Source of the DNA: Agelaius tricolor
Lineage: Eukaryota; Chordata; Aves; Passeriformes; Icteridae
Assembly: GCA_023055355.1 (NCBI GenBank)
Contig: JALJCS010000002.1
Coordinates: 90,421,001 to 90,485,000, forward strand
Direction: 5' to 3'
DNA: 64,000 nucleotides
Below the pieces are notes generated by a model that did not search any database, was not told the origin of the DNA, and saw nothing but the letters and a program-made list of their open reading frames with translations. Made by a program: the position numbers and the translations under genes. How positions within the stretch are numbered: the stretch's first letter is position 1; each line of letters opens with the position of its first letter. Positions 1-14,500 of the stretch are shown here, in pieces.

Positions 1-3000
1 TAAAATTGCAAATTATAGTATGTATTGAGTTTTATCAAACTGGAAAATCAGCTAGATAATTATTCTGAGAGCTGATGGAATAGGGTGGTAAGGTGGGACT
101 TGATCTTGCAATTTAGCCCCTGAAAAGTGGGAACTGAGCAGACAGGCTGACAAAGCTTTAATGAATATTGGTTTGACTCTCCCACCATGCCTGGAAGTGG
201 GAGAAAATCCACAGTTTGCTGGAGCCACTTTTCACAGAAAGAGCTACTCATTTCTCATATATCCCCACATGAAAAAACATCAACAAAGACCTACAAGCAG
301 GAGATGAGAGATGACTAACAACCTGCATCATTCTGGCAGCTGATCCCACCTCTCAAAGGGCAGTATTTGTCTGTATTTGTTTATTGTCCCATGTGACAGA
401 TTACTTGTCTGGTGTTCAAGCCAATTCTGCCTCAATACCTGGCCCAAAATCCAAAACAAGCGAGACACTCCGAGTGATTTTCATGTCTATGTTGAACTAT
501 ATTATCAAAACAAAAAGAAAAAAACAAAACTACAGATCTAAGTTGGACCCTTTCAGGGAAAGAATAGTTTGAAAAGTTCTTTCTTAGGCTTCTGCTGGCA
601 GTTCTGTTTTAGCGTGAGATCTCCAGAGAAAGCTGAGTTTGAGCTGTGGCAGCCCAGGTATGTGAAATAGCTGAGTGCCCTGTGTGTGAACTGCCACTGG
701 GCTCAGAATCTGGGTGCTCATGAACATGCAGGAAACCAGGTCTTGCCTGAAATGTTCAAACAAACATACAGGCTAAGGAAAAGAGGCCAAGAATCTTGCA
801 GAAACCTTTCACTCAGATTGATGATTATTTTCTGCTTCTGAGGAACCCACACAATTTTTTACAGAAATTGTTATGCCAGTCTCTGATGATATGTCACATT
901 TTGTACTTGATTGTCAGGGATAATATCAATACAAGAACAACTCAATCTCATCTAATAAAAAGTTTCATGAAACTAGAAGAGTGTTGTTGGTACATACTTC
1001 TCCCAGCTTACATTTCCAAATCTCTGAAACAAATCTACTGTATTTACTCCTTAGGTTATATTGTATTCACATATCAGTAGTCCCCTACCTTTTTAACTCT
1101 GGGCAGTAACCAGTACATTATCATAGCCAAATTGCCAAACATCTGTAACTATTTTAAAGAATAAAATCTCAGAGGAGTCTTATTAAAAAAGCAAATTTGA
1201 TATGGACATACAAGCCAGCACAAGCTCTCTCCTAGCATAAATCACACCAGTGCCATTATGAAACTGGACCAGGTTTTAGACCCACAGAGGATCCAACCTC
1301 TTGCTCTGGCATTGGGCAGCTCAGAAAGGCTGTTCCAGTAATTGCATCCACAGCCATGCATGTGCTGGGCTGGAGCACGTCCCTCTGATCAGCTCCTGGG
1401 AGCTGAGACACACAATTCATATAAAGGTGGAAAGACAGCATAAGTTATGTGCCCTGTGAAGGAGCTGCCAAGGTCACTGAACCAGTGTTTTTTGTGTCAT
1501 TACAGAAAATGAAATTCTGTGGGAGAGACAAATTTCCACGAGGCAGGAAAAAGACAGAGTGAGTGTTTTGCACATGATTCTGGGAAAAAAAGAAAACAGT
1601 AAAGAAATATTGTTCTCATTATGAGTACTAGCACATGAGATAATTGTGTTTGAAGTTGGTAATTACCATATTTGCATGTTTAGGTTGTATCTGTTCCTTC
1701 CATGTTATTAAGCGGCTGCTGCATTATTTCATCAGAATGACATGCTGTCATCATGGGAGCTGAAATATCTTCTGTGTGTCAAAGCACACAGCTGTAAAAA
1801 GCATTGTGTGGCCCCTTGTTTTCATCCTACATCAAACTAGCAAAAAGCAAATTCATTACAGGAAAAGATCAGCAAATCTAATGGAGCTATGGCCGGGGGA
1901 GATGGATTTGGAAGATAGGACTGTATAATTTAGAGTACCTGGGCTAAGCATCTCGCCAATATTCCCACACAGAGTGAAATACAGGATTAATAATTATTGT
2001 GTTTTGTTCTGTGCACTTAGAGACCTTTAGTCTGAGCAGTGCAAAATGCTTTACGGATATTAATTAATCAAACTTTAAAAGCCACATATAGGGCACTTAA
2101 TTTACTGCTACTTGTGCCAGACTTCAATTTATCTGTAAACATCATAAAAGTCTAGAAAAGTAGGTAGTAGGTAGTAACCCTGTACAAACCTGAAAATACA
2201 CCCTGATCATTTCCTCAGCTGTTTATAAGTTGCTTACTGAGATATTTTTGGAATTTTCTGGGCAGTCAGCATCAAGTATGTCAAACTTATCCTCCTTAAA
2301 GAAAGATCTAAGAAGAAATAAAGGAAATAACTGAAGACTAATAGAAAACATTGTAATAAATGGGATAATCCCTTGATAAAGGAACTGCCCATCTCTCTCC
2401 TCCTATCTTTTCTATCACCTTCATTCCACTCAGCTATGGAAGATCAATGCCAAAGTTGAGTAATTAACCCATGAAGGTAAGGAAAATTAAAAATGATGCA
2501 TTGTTTGGAACAGGATTTTTGGTATTGACCCTCAGTTTTTGGGTGTTATCATTAGTCAAAAATAAGCAAAATAAGCAGAATTAGTTGCTTGTAACTAGAT
2601 GGGAATACACAAGTGAGAAATCTAATGTCAAAGTTATATCAATTCATTTCCTGAGGTCCTTCCATTTTCAGTCTTACCCTCCAATCAAGTCAATTACTGA
2701 ATATTGAAATTAAGACAATCACTAAATTGTTAACTTTAAAAAATGATGTGGTTTCAGTGCTATTCCTTTCAGCTACATTTACAGAGGTTTATAACTAAGA
2801 ATTTAATGCAGAGGTAATGAAAAGTATAAGCCATTATGGAAAACAAAAATTGTTATTTTGTCTTGGAAATAGTGATACATCCAAATGATTTATTTCAGTG
2901 AAAGTTCAGCTTCTATGCATATCTGATATGATTTTTTGACAAAGTGACCTAGTATTCTTTTTTATTTTTCACAGAGAAAAGATAAGTGAATCACATGGTG

Positions 3001-3824
3001 GAAAAGGAAGAGGACTCTTATTAAGGTAGAACACAAGAAAAAGTTCTAAGGAAAGTGGAGAGTCCTTGGAATGAAATGGAGAGTTGAAAGTGAAAAGTAC
3101 AGACAGATATAGCGGAACAATAAAGATTCAAGTTTAGCTTAGAAGGGTAAAAATAGTAGCAAGTGATTAGGAGGTGGACATAATACTTTCTTGTTGTTAC
3201 AGCTTAATCAGTTGTTGATTTCAGATATTCAGTACAAAACTTAAAAGGGCGAATGGGAAAACTAAGACTGGATTGTGCCCCTGGAGATGGAACAAACCAC
3301 TTATCTTACATCACTTTTTATAATATTAGGTGATGTGATTTAAATAGAAGGAAAGCCGTGCAGGAGAGGACATGTGAAAATACAGTGGGGAGAGGCAGTT
3401 ACTGATTTATTGATGTTCTTTTCATCATTTGTCACACAGAGCTGAAGAGCCTGGACAGATCACTGATTTAACTATGTCTCAAGAAATTTCTAATTATGAC
3501 TTGTAGTGGCTCCAGCTTTTCCATGGACCTGCAGAGCCCATCACCACAGATTTCAGACCATTGCAATGGAGATCTAGTCATTGTGAATGTCAGTGAATTT
3601 CAGGTGAGCTGAAGACTAACCTGCTCTGAAGGTGTCTTTTGTCTATAGATCTTAAGCATTTTCTCTCATTTGAAAGTAGATTACTTTATTACATATGGTA
3701 AAACATGGAGCAAAATAAAAGTGGTGATATCAGTAGACATCTCTGGCATCACAGTTGCTCCTCTTTGTAAATTTTTTCCAGAGTTTGAGCAATTTTTTTT
3801 TCTCAGTTTTTATGTGTAGATATG
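1..3824. other. unique AT-rich noncoding DNA
   Basis: I see no recognisable gene, RNA or transposon. Open frames are at most about 95 codons and their translations look random. A homeobox-type TAATTACC (1660-1667) sits two bases from a perfect octamer ATTTGCAT (1670-1677), upstream of a less AT-biased block to about 1880; this could be an enhancer, but such motifs also arise by chance in AT-rich DNA. Confidence 0.6.
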
Positions 3825-3932
3825 GTGGTTAGGCTCATGGCTTAGTGATGGACCTGGCAATGTAGGATTAATGCTTGGACTTGGTGATCTTAGACACCTT
3901 TTTCAACCTTAATGATTCTGTGATTCTTTGAT
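3825..3932 (+). mobile_element. CR1 LINE 3' end fragment
   Basis: The segment reads like the last ~110 bp of an avian CR1: a 'gttaggctcatggcttagtg' stretch, then a 'ttggacttggtgatctta' block, a 'caacctta' block and a degenerate two-unit tail (attctgtg, attctttg). The copy is severely 5' truncated, which is normal for CR1, and diverged enough to be old. The wording of the 3' end fits a CR1-E/J-like subfamily better than the common CR1-F/Y type, but I cannot assign it firmly. Confidence 0.7.
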
Positions 3933-6900
3933 TTTCCTCCAATAAACTCAACTATTGAATTATATTCTTGCAACTCAGACACACAATTTGAGTATTTAGC
4001 ATTCTTTAAAAAACATTCTTCAAGTTGAAACCTCTATGTTGAGAGAGTTCTTATTTAGTATTGCTTATGCCTTGCTCATGAAAGACTTGTCTGTAAGGTT
4101 CTGAATGGCAGTAACTGCAATAAAGCCATGCTTGCATGAGAAAATGTTTGTTAGCTTTGAGAACTCAATTAACAATTGCAGAAGTTTAGAATTACTCATG
4201 GAAAGATAAGTGGGGTTTACTCCTTAGTCCAAAATATTCATGCCCAAAATGTTAGAGCAGAATCACCTGGGGCAAAAATCAAGAGTGTTTGCTGGGCCCT
4301 AGAGTTTCTCACGACCCATCCTCTTTTCTCAAACACATTTGTCATCAAGTCCTTTTCAGTCTGTTAACAGTTATGTTGCTCCTTCCTTAAACTTCTCTTC
4401 AGCATCCTAATTTGCAGACCAAGAGTAAAGGTTGAAGCTTTCAGTAGAATTAAAGTTGTAGAACACTTCTTAACTACTGAGTCAGAAAAAAAAGTGGTCT
4501 ATTTTGTGTTAATATTGCTTGGTAGTCTGGAAGGGGAGAGCATCTTCCCTGGCTGTTAGGTTTACCATGTCACCTGTCATCCCTGAGAGCTCTTATCTGA
4601 CAGGCTGGTTTGCCTGCAGGTTGCCAGATTTTCACTTCAGCAGCTGCTCGTCAGCCATTTGCTCCTGCCCTGGGGACACAATGACATCTGTCACAGCCAT
4701 CAGAGCAGTTCAAGGCTGATGTTTACAAGAACCATGATTTGGGGTGTCAGGAGCAGCCTGGTGACAGTGACTCCCCAGGCATTTTAAAACATCCCTGAGA
4801 GATTATCTGTCTTCTGAGATAGAGGAAAGATGTTTGCTAGACCTTACATTTGGACATAAAATAGAGATGGCACCAGTTACTTGCATGACTCCTTGTGGTA
4901 CATAGGATAGATAAACCACTGCTGTTTGAGTTCACCCATCTGTCTTCCCTGTATTTCAGAGGTGTGACAGAAATACCTTGGCCTGACAGATTTCCAGGCT
5001 AACTAGCCCAACAAAGTGCATGTGGAAATGTTTGTCACTTGTTCATGGCTCTGACCAGGTCATCCAGCAGCTTCAATGTCTACACAATGTTTGTCTTGTC
5101 TTTTGACCATGAATGAGTTTGAACTGTTTGCCAAAGGCATTTCTTTTATGGCTGCTGCTGCAATTTCCACACCAGAATTTTATTTTTCATGGCTTTATCA
5201 AAATATTGTACTGAATATTTTCAGGAAAGAATATTCCCTCAAGAATCATCTTGGTGCTTTTCTCTGCTGGCAGGTCAGTCAGCTGCTTGTCCCTAAAGGA
5301 GATGCAAAGAGTTTTGTGAGTAATGGGTAATGGCTCACCTTTCTTTGCTGCTTTGTGTGACATGAAGAAATCTGATTGCATGCACTGCTCTGTCCATCAG
5401 GTTTGACCTCCAAGGGCTTGTGAGATAACAGACTTCTGTGCAGTGAAGGTTTCTGTAGATTTGCCAGATAAGGTTCAGACACCCTTGTAGGGAAGCTGGT
5501 ATGACATCTGAGATTTTTAGAGCTTTTCTAAAGTTTTAACACTGATGTGTCTTATCTTACTGATAATGAAAAATGAATTTATATTTAATCGTTCTTGACA
5601 TACATTGGGTCAAATATTTTTGAACAAAGGCATTTCTAATTGAACACTTACTGACGTTTCAGCTTTTGGTTTTCAAATTTGTTTTCAGTAGATTTATCTC
5701 TTTTTAAAGGAATAGAAGGCACAATATATGCTCATTTATTCTAACAACTAAGCCAAACAAATGTTTTTTGAAATTCCTAGCACTTCCTTAATCTTTAAAT
5801 AAACAACTGCTGCTTCAAGTACATGGGGTACTCTTTGGAAAAAACATTTCCAGAAATCACAGAGGTGCATGTGTTTAATTCTGGTAGGCAGTATCTGCCT
5901 GGATCAATAAACTTCCAACATTTTAATTGTGCTCTCCAGGCTCTGTTGGTGAAACTTAAAAGAGTTTAAAAATGGTAACGTACTGTAACTAATCTGCGGC
6001 AGTACAAGTCAACATGATTCATACTTCCATTAAATTTTCTCAGCCTGGTAAATTTCCCTATTTTTAAATTTCTGTGGGAAGAATGCATGTCTGAGACACT
6101 ATGAATGGGGTTATTCTGGGCCACCTTCAGTGGAACGCATCATGATTTTTCACAACTGCTAATTATACTAGAAGACTCATTTTGGTGCTTTAATTCAACA
6201 TGCTTTCCTCAATCTTGCCTGCTAGGACACCCTGAGAGTGAATATGATGAAAAAGCAGGTCTGAAGCAGCCAAAATCATTGACCACCCTTGAAAATCCTT
6301 GCCAGCATCTTTCAGAGGGGTCAGGGTGTAGCTCATGCTCCACTGACATAGAGCAATGCCATGAGCTGCAAACCTTCTGCCAGGGGATGTAGGCAGAGAA
6401 GCCCAGATGGTGGCTCAGCAGAGACAGACAGACTGAGGACACACTGCCACTCATGTGTGCTCAGTACCAGCAGGCAGGACTGCACTGACCCTGTGCATGT
6501 GTGTGCTTCATATTCACCCGGGCTGTTCTCTGCATGTTTTCTTGTTTTCCCTTCATCCTGTGCTACCTAATTTACATGTCAACCCGTTCTTCTCTTGTCT
6601 GCTGTAAGAATCTTGGGTTTATTCCTTTTATTTCCCCCTGTTTTCCTTTCTTTAAAACCTTTTTTTCATAATTTATCATTCATTTACATTTCAATTAACA
6701 TTAGCTGTTTGTAAAAGCTACCCTGATGGGAAGTATGAAATAAATTATTGAAGTTAGTATAATCTGCACTTCCCATTACCACCTCATTTACCTTAATGGC
6801 ACTAAAAATGCTGTAGCTCCCAGTGCAACTCATGTTTTTAATAGGAATTCCCTTGGGAGCCAATCTCATGTGAATTACATATTTACATATGGCATAGGTT

Positions 6901-8321
6901 TTGCTAGGTGATTATAGGCTGAGATTTAGAGTATTATCCTTTAAGGATGGCAGCTGCACGGAAAGCTGCCTTTCCAGAGTCAAAACATGGCACTGCTTGA
7001 TTCAAGCAGCTAATATGTCTAAGAGGAATCACCAAAAGTATTGTCAACTTATTGGGCATTTTCAAACTTGTCTACCAATTTAAAAACGTTAAAAAATAAG
7101 TGTGTAACTTTTCCCACATTGAAATGAGGAAAAAATATCAAAAAACTAGAGTCCTTTAGAAGAATGGTGTCCTTTTGTTTGGATAAACTAGAACTTGATT
7201 TATGGGTTTTGTATTTTTTTAATTTATTTCTACAATTCCATGTTGTTTTAATTCAAAATTTTTCAAAAATAATTAAAAGGCATATTTCAAATTATTTTTT
7301 AGTTTAAATTAACACCTTCCAGCTAAAGCTGCCATCTGTGAACCAGTGTTTGGTCATGAAGATTTCAGTTTGGAGGCTGTCAAGCTGCAAAATTTATTGT
7401 TCTTTTCAGGAAGACAACACCCAAGCACTAACTAGGATTCAGAAATAGATGCAGTTGGGCTGTGCAACAAGAAACTGTCCCACTCCCAATGGCTTTTTCC
7501 AATATAAACAAGATGCTGAAAGCAATAATATGGGAAGGAGGAAAAAGAGACATGTATAGTGACATGAAATAAGCAAATTTGTGAGGATAATCTGATTAGT
7601 AAACTATGTAATTTTTCCTTCTTTGAGTTTCAGGATATCTTAGCTAACATCATTCAAAATAGCTATGTACAGAACTGAGAAAACTGAGTCCTGGGGAAGA
7701 GATTTTACTTATTTGCTGCTCTAGTACCAGGAAATATGTGGTCTGACTCTTTTAATGCCTGCCCAGATCCCAGCTGTGAGACTGCATCCATACTTTGAAA
7801 TAGCAGCATCCAAATCTCATTATTTGGATGTTGGTACCACATGAAACCTGGACCTGGGCCTGCCCTCCTTGCCATGAGGCACTTTGTGACTGAGAAATTC
7901 TTATTTCTGTTTGGTTTTGTGTCTCCCCCCCTCCCACATGAAACTGTCTGGAGACCCAGTTCAGTGGTGGTTTTATAAGAAAGATCATTCCAGAGTACAA
8001 GGGCACCTTCCACTAGACTAGATCTCTCTTTTTTGAATAACTATAAAGGAAAGGAATGTGCAATAAATTTCTACATTTTCTGCTTCCAAGAATGAAAAAA
8101 TTAATAACTCAATTCTTATGGAGCGGGTTCCTGCTTCACACCATCATGTAAAGTCAGAACAGTTCCAGGATTAGTTCAGGGTGAAAATTCTACAGTTAGA
8201 ATTTTGTCATTTACTGTAACACAAATCTCCATGAAAAGCTATTTCACTTCCTGGAGTTACTCCAGGTGAACATGGTTGTAAGTGACAAAATAAATCTTAG
8301 TCCTTTTGGTAAGAATAAAAT
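3933..8321. other. unique noncoding DNA
   Basis: I see no gene or repeat. The overlapping open frames on opposite strands at 6105-6570 and 7705-8013 lack splice context and recognisable domains. The part at 7200-7300 is extremely AT-rich. Confidence 0.6.
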
Positions 8322-8366
8322 GAGGGAAAAAGAAAAAGAAAAGAAAAGAAGAGAGAAAGAAAGAAA
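8322..8366. repeat. purine-rich (GAAA)n-like simple repeat
   Basis: An uninterrupted A/G tract of about 45 bases made of degenerate GAAA/GAAAA units, ending just before 'ctgcaagc'. This is an ordinary low-complexity tract. Confidence 0.85.
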
Positions 8367-8600
8367 CTGCAAGCTAAGGCACTCGAGTCTTTACAAAGAC
8401 AGAGAGCAAAAGTTAATGATCTAGCAGAGCTGACAACCTATGAGTCAAGTCAACCTCATCTGCCTTTTTCAAGTGAAAGATGTGGCAATATAGTTATTGT
8501 TCAATTCCCCTTCATTCAAATTGTCTCAACTCAAGCAAATCGTGTGTGGTGACAAATGGTGGCAAATGTCATCTCACACAAAGACATCCCAGATAAAGAG

Positions 8601-8791
8601 GGCAGTGAGGCACTGGAACAGGTTTTCCAGAGAAGTTGTGAATGCTCCATCCCTGGAAGTGTTCAAGGCCAGGTTTGATGGGGTTTGGAGCAACCTGGGA
8701 TAGTGGAAGGTGTCCCTGCCCATGGCAGGGTGGTTGGAATGAGATGATCTTTAAGGCTCCTTCAAACCCAAACCGTTCCATGATTCTGTGG
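8601..8791 (+). mobile_element. CR1 LINE, 5'-truncated 3' end
   Basis: A clear CR1 3' terminus on the + strand. It has the 'ggcagtgaggcactgg' start, the 'ccctggaagtgttcaagg' block, 'agtggaaggtgtccctgccc', the 'gatgatctttaaggctcc' block and the tail 'ccatgattctgtg'. Only the last ~190 bp of the ~4.5-kb element is present, so there is no coding capacity. The 146-codon open frame on the opposite strand across this copy is a shadow. Confidence 0.93.
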
Positions 8792-10324
8792 TGACCCTCT
8801 CTAATTCTTTGGGGCAGAGTCATGTGAAGGAGAAAACACCTCGGTGTACAGCCTCTTTCTGCTTTTGAAACCAAGTGTAGCAAACTCAATGCCATGAGCT
8901 TTCTCCAATGGGGAGCCTGTTTCCACTTTTCTGAGGTTCTTCCTTCCACAGCACACATGTGCTGTCTTCCATCAAGGCTGGAACTGACACACCAGTCAAA
9001 ACAATTCACTGACTAATTTTAAACAAAAAGCCTGTTTACATGAATAATCATTACTGAGTGTGTCTAACTATGAAAAGACTTCTCACAATTGCAACCTATT
9101 GTTGGAAGTCAATGCATTATGCATTGTTTGAATTAAATCAGGACCTACATTGCAGTGGATTAATCTAGCTGTATCTTGTGGATTTTTTTCTCTTCCTGTT
9201 TTTGTAACCCATCTGCCAACTACAATAGGCCGCAGTTTTGTTCAGCTTTTTATGCTGGAAAGTTATTAATACCAGATGTTCATTTCTTGGAGTATCCTAA
9301 GCATAAAACATTCCATAATGAAAAACAAAATGTTAACAATTATATACCCAAACTTGGTGGATTAAAGATTCTATTAAAATTCTGGATTGTGTCCTATGTT
9401 TAATGCATTAACTCTTTGTTCCAGCAAGGGAGGCCTGAGGCAGACTAGGTTTCATTTTGCTCAAGGGAGAAAGGAAATGTATTCACATCTCTAGCATTGT
9501 TCCTTCAATGTGTTTTGTCAGAAATATCATGACTCAAATAGAGAGAGAGGACAATGAAATACATAGGCCAGGAGTTTTAGCTGAGTTTTATTCTGTGGAT
9601 AAGGATTGCCATGCAGGACTTTCAGGGAATTTTCAGCTGAGGTCAGCTCTGCATTTGAATGAACAAATAACCCACTGACAGAAAAATAGAAATTATAACC
9701 AAAAAAAAAAGATGAAAACTCTCTCATCTTTAAAAGAGAGACAGCTTTATCAGGGAAGAATATAAGCAAAAGACTGGATCTTCAGCTGCTAAAAATTGGT
9801 GCCGCTGCATTAGTAATTCTAGAGAGTTGCCTCTTTTCATAGCTTATCTCCTTCCATTAGATTTTCTGAAACCATTGTTAATTTTCTGCAGCCTGACTTT
9901 GGAGGAGTATAGCCTGGTTTGTAAAATTTCAGTGAATTCTTCCTGGCCACATTATTTAAGATGCTGTAGATATTCCCAGTGAATTTCTAAGGCCAAACAG
10001 GGACGGAAGTAATCACTGCAGACTGGGCAAGCCAGCATTTGTAACTCATGTCAATAAACTGTGGTGGGGAGGGTCTCATATGATCTTTTGTATGTTATAC
10101 AAAGCCCCTTGTTGCAGCTTTCCACCTTCAACTTCCTTCAATGTAAGACACAAAAGGACAAATTAAGAAGTAATGAAGCTTTGAGAGAGACAAGGGAAGG
10201 GGCTGTGTTTGCTCTTCCTGGTGCTTCATAGGATTGAAAGCATAGGAGTAGCAGAGCATCCAGCAAATTTTCCTGACTGGGGTATTTCACACCAGTTTTC
10301 ATGCTATTTTCTATATGTGATGGT
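8792..10324. other. unique noncoding DNA
   Basis: I see no gene or recognisable repeat here apart from an A10 run near 9701. Open frames are short and not protein-like. Confidence 0.6.
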
Positions 10325-10476
10325 GAATACTTCCCTGGAAATGTTCAAGGCCAGGTTGGATGTGGCCCTGAGCAAGTTGATCTAGTTAGTGGAAGGTGTC
10401 ACTGCTCATTACAGGGTTCTTGGCAATAAATGATCTCTAACTTCCTTCCAATCCAAACTATTTTAGGATTCTGTGA
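10325..10476 (+). mobile_element. CR1 LINE 3' end fragment
   Basis: About 150 bp matching the CR1 3' end on the + strand: 'ccctggaaatgttcaaggcc', 'ttggatgtggccctgagcaa', 'agtggaaggtgtcactg', a diverged 'aatgatctctaacttccttc' block and a tail 'aggattctgtg'. It is more decayed than the copy at 8601. Confidence 0.88.
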
Positions 10477-11487
10477 GTAATTAATTTTGGTTTTGCATAA
10501 ACAAGAAATGGACCAATTAAGTGCTATGAAGTCTGGAACACCCCCTTAGATTACATGGTGTTATCCTGGCTTGCTAAGGGTCAAGAGGAAAAGTAGTTTT
10601 AACTTTGGCACTGCAAGAAGTGTATAAAGTATGAAAGGTTTTTTAAGTGATAATTTTCTTTTCCTGTCTTTTAGATTTTGAAAGTACATGCACATGGAAG
10701 CATCTTGAAAACTGATGCTTATGTTAAAAGAAAAAAAGCTTAGTTTCAGTTCATAATTTAATCTGTTTAGGTTTATATGGTAATGTTGCTAGTTTAAAAA
10801 GCAAACTGCCTGACATACCTCAAGAACTAATTTTTTAGTGCCTTTTACAAGGAACTGTTGTGTCTTCTAATTCATAAGCTGTTAGCTTTTCTTTTTAGTG
10901 GATATCTGTTGGATAATCTCATCTCACTCAGTGCACAGAGCTCACATTAACATCAGTGAAAATTTCCTGCTTGGAACAAGTGCAGGATTAGCAATAGGTG
11001 CACTTCAATAGCTTTCCTTCACATTGGATAAACCCCACAAAGGTCAGATGTTTATCTGGAGCTTATCTGACTCACCCAACCCTCTGGAGGTTACTAAATA
11101 TCATACACTGAACCTTTCTTTAAAAAACTAATGGAACTTCCTAATCTAAAGCTGACCAGAAATACCACAGGTAAAGATTTTCCAGTAGGATTTTTTCTTT
11201 TTTTCCTAGGTTCAAAACCACATGATAATGAAGCAGACAGTTATTTCATGTTCACAGATCATTTTTTATGAAATCTGGGTGTAAGCATGGGCAAAGAAGT
11301 TGGAGGGATAAAGGGTGATATGAGAGTTTTCTCTACCTGAAGAGATTTAGCTGTCCCTAAACAGGCCTGGATATAAATATTTAATAAGACTGGAGAGCTT
11401 TTCCCAGTGTGATTTTATTTCTTTTCCTTAAATGGTGTATCACTTCTCTTTATCCACTGCTTCCTTCCCTCTGTGCAAGTGTACATG
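10477..11487. other. unique noncoding DNA
   Basis: AT-rich single-copy-looking sequence; I see no gene, RNA or repeat of note. Confidence 0.6.
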
Positions 11488-11508
11488 CACACACACACAC
11501 ACACACAC
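11488..11508. repeat. (CA)n microsatellite
   Basis: About 10.5 uninterrupted CA units followed directly by 'gtatatatac'. It gives an open frame with a run of HT residues that should not be taken as coding. Confidence 0.95.
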
Positions 11509-14500
11509 GTATATATACAGTTACATTTATATATGTATAATAATTTATCTGAATAAAACATTCTTCCTCTGTAAGATATACAGGCAACAGTTCACTGGGT
11601 CTTTCCAATTTGCAGTCAGGCTGTGAGAAAATGATATTTCCTCAAGCAATGTTTTTTCTTATAGTTCACAATTCTGTCTCCTACCAAAGTAGCATTTTTT
11701 GATTTTCCAACAAATGAAAAAGAATAAAATAAAGATCAAGGGTGAAATGATGCAACTCACAAAATTAAATAAACAGGTGTGATAATATAGTGGATAGTTG
11801 CAGAGCTGCTTTTCCAAGGCAGAAGAAAATAAGGGATTGGAAAAATACTCTCTCTGGTTTTTTTACTCATAGCTCTATCAAAGTGCTGCTTTCTCTTTGC
11901 CTAATACATTTATTTGTCTCACTGTAAACACATCTGCTTATGCATCCCTTCACTCCCATATTTGTCTTTTTCCATCTTAAATTCATCAGTCCTATATCGG
12001 AGTTCTGTGCATTGCAGAAACCTCATCAGGTTGTTCCCTTCAGCAGACATTTTTGTTGGGTCTTGCTTTGTTTATTTTTTTTACAGTTGTTTGATTCCTT
12101 GTTACATGCCACTCTTGGATATGAAAATGGCTGTCCCATTTCAGCCCATGGCAGCAGGAATAGAGGCCAGCAGCCTTACAAGTCCAGCCACTTCCAGCCC
12201 TGCATTTCTTTGCCCTTTAACCTGAATTCTCCCCCCAGCATCACAGATTTCCAGCATTTCTTAGGACACTCAACACCAACACCTGCCTCCTGAGACTGAG
12301 GGTTAGGATCCTCTTCTCACTCAGGAATTGATTTTATGAAAATTTGGAGATTCCTTAGAAGCATAACCAAAAAGTATGAATGGAAAAGACACCAAAGCTA
12401 AGTAACACTTGAATGTCCATTTATACGTGTAGTTCCTGCAGCCCTTTGGGAGACCAAAGACATGGTGGCCCATCCTCAGGCTAAAATTAGCTTTTTGTCT
12501 TGCTTCTGCCTCATTCACAGCAGATGTGTGCTTGGTCCTACATCTGATCTCAAGGAGGGCTGGATTCTCTCTTCTGGCTGCAAAGCTGCTTGTATTCACC
12601 TCAAAATATTCTGCTTCAGTCTTTATTTTGAGTTGGGCTGGCAGCTCTCAAGGTCTGCTGGTAATCTGTCAGAGCTGTCTGTCTCAGACCTGTGTATGAA
12701 TATTCTGGAGGTAATTACAGCATGAAAATGTACCCATGGTGCACAGTTTGCCATGGATGTATGTACTGGTCTACTGAGTGCTTACCGGCAGATAAAATTC
12801 TATGACACATTTGCAGATAAAGTGTAAACAAAATTGATTAGAATTTGGTTGTCCTACTTTATAGATACCTTAAAGGCATTACCTATTTGTAAATTGTAAG
12901 TATGTAAAATATTTTATTGCATCCCATTTTCTCTTTAGATATTAATTTCTAATTTTAAATTATTCTCCACAAGAAATTTTGTTAAACAAACCAGAACTCA
13001 GATCAGAGTCTTTTAATGCATAGCTGGAATTTTGCTTTAGGAAGAGACTATTCAAAAAAATACTCATTTCCAAATACCATCTAAGAACTTATTGACCAGC
13101 ATATCAGAACTAAAATGGAAGGACATTCTAGTCTATTTTTTCAGAACTGTAGCTAATTCTTCAGGGATATTAAGATGGAGCCATGTGAACACATGCTCTG
13201 GCCTTTTTCTTTTTTTTTTTTTTTTTAATAAACTATTATAAAATGCATTTTACATGTCGATTTCTCAAAAGCATTCAGAGAAGCCAGAATTCTTGGGGAA
13301 TATTGTTGTTTTGCAATGACACTAATTTAAAAATGTTACGTCAAGCCTCTGACATTTTCCACCAGGCTCTTTTACATGTCCTTTTTTTTTTTGCCACAAC
13401 AATGACTTCCTCCTCAAAAATAAAAAGTAATATTTCTTGCTTATGACACTGCTTTCAGAAGAAAGATAAACTTAGAGTCCAGTATTTTTTTGTGTTGAGT
13501 CTGACCCTTACCTTTCAGATCAAGATCCTTGTTTTATGTGGCTGTGCCAAATTTATATTTGCCATGTAGGATGGGCAGTTTCAGATTAACTAGATATCCT
13601 TTGATTCAATTGCCTCTTTTTACTAAACAGTCTTTGCCTCTTAGTCCAATCAGCTTTGTAGAAGACTGTAGCATCAGTCATGATACACTCAAGAGAGACA
13701 TTGCAGCCTGAATAGTTGTCTTGTATTAGACCAAATTACATTTAATTAACTAAAATCAAACATAAAAAGGCAGTGCTCAACAGATGGAAGTCAAGTCAGG
13801 TGAGCCAGAAGGAATCCAGTTCCTAGAAACTGTCTTTGAGTATGACACCAAAAATGCTTAAAAGGAGCTACTTGAGTGTGGCATGAAGGACTGTGTCCAG
13901 CATTGCCCCCTTTGGCAGAGCAGGCAATGAAGGAGAGGGCACAGCTGAGTCCCTGAGTACACAAAGGACATTGATAAACTATTGAAAAAACTCAGTGAAG
14001 CACAACTGAAATGATAAAATTGTCACAGAACACCATGTGTGAGTCACTATTACAGAGCCTGAAAATTAAGAGTTTTAGGGGAAAAAAAAAAAGAGGAGAG
14101 AACTTCGTAGCCTCTACATTAATGCATAATAAATAGAAAATATGTGTACAATGTCACATCATAATAATTTTTCATTCACTCTGCAGAGAAGCCAGGCAGT
14201 GAAGAATTTGCCTCATGTTAATTGTTTTACCCTGATGGGAAAGTAATTTAGAATTTAATAGTGACTTTATAAATTATGTTCTCGAGAAATTACTGTAAAA
14301 ACGTAGGACACTTAATAGAGAAAAAGTTTATTCTCTGTAGAATGTCTGAGTCATCTCATGGAATTCAATAACAGGGATCTAATGCTCTACTAAATACCAA
14401 ATTATAGTTTCAAGTAAAAAACAAATTATTGAATGTTAGATATTTTCTGTCAAATTCTACATAATTTTTGTTAAAAAAATGCTTTAAAGCATGAAGCAGG

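Noticed and set aside
8569..9009. 146-codon open frame on the minus strand
   Set aside because: It runs antisense through a CR1 3' end (8601-8791) and beyond, with no protein resemblance.
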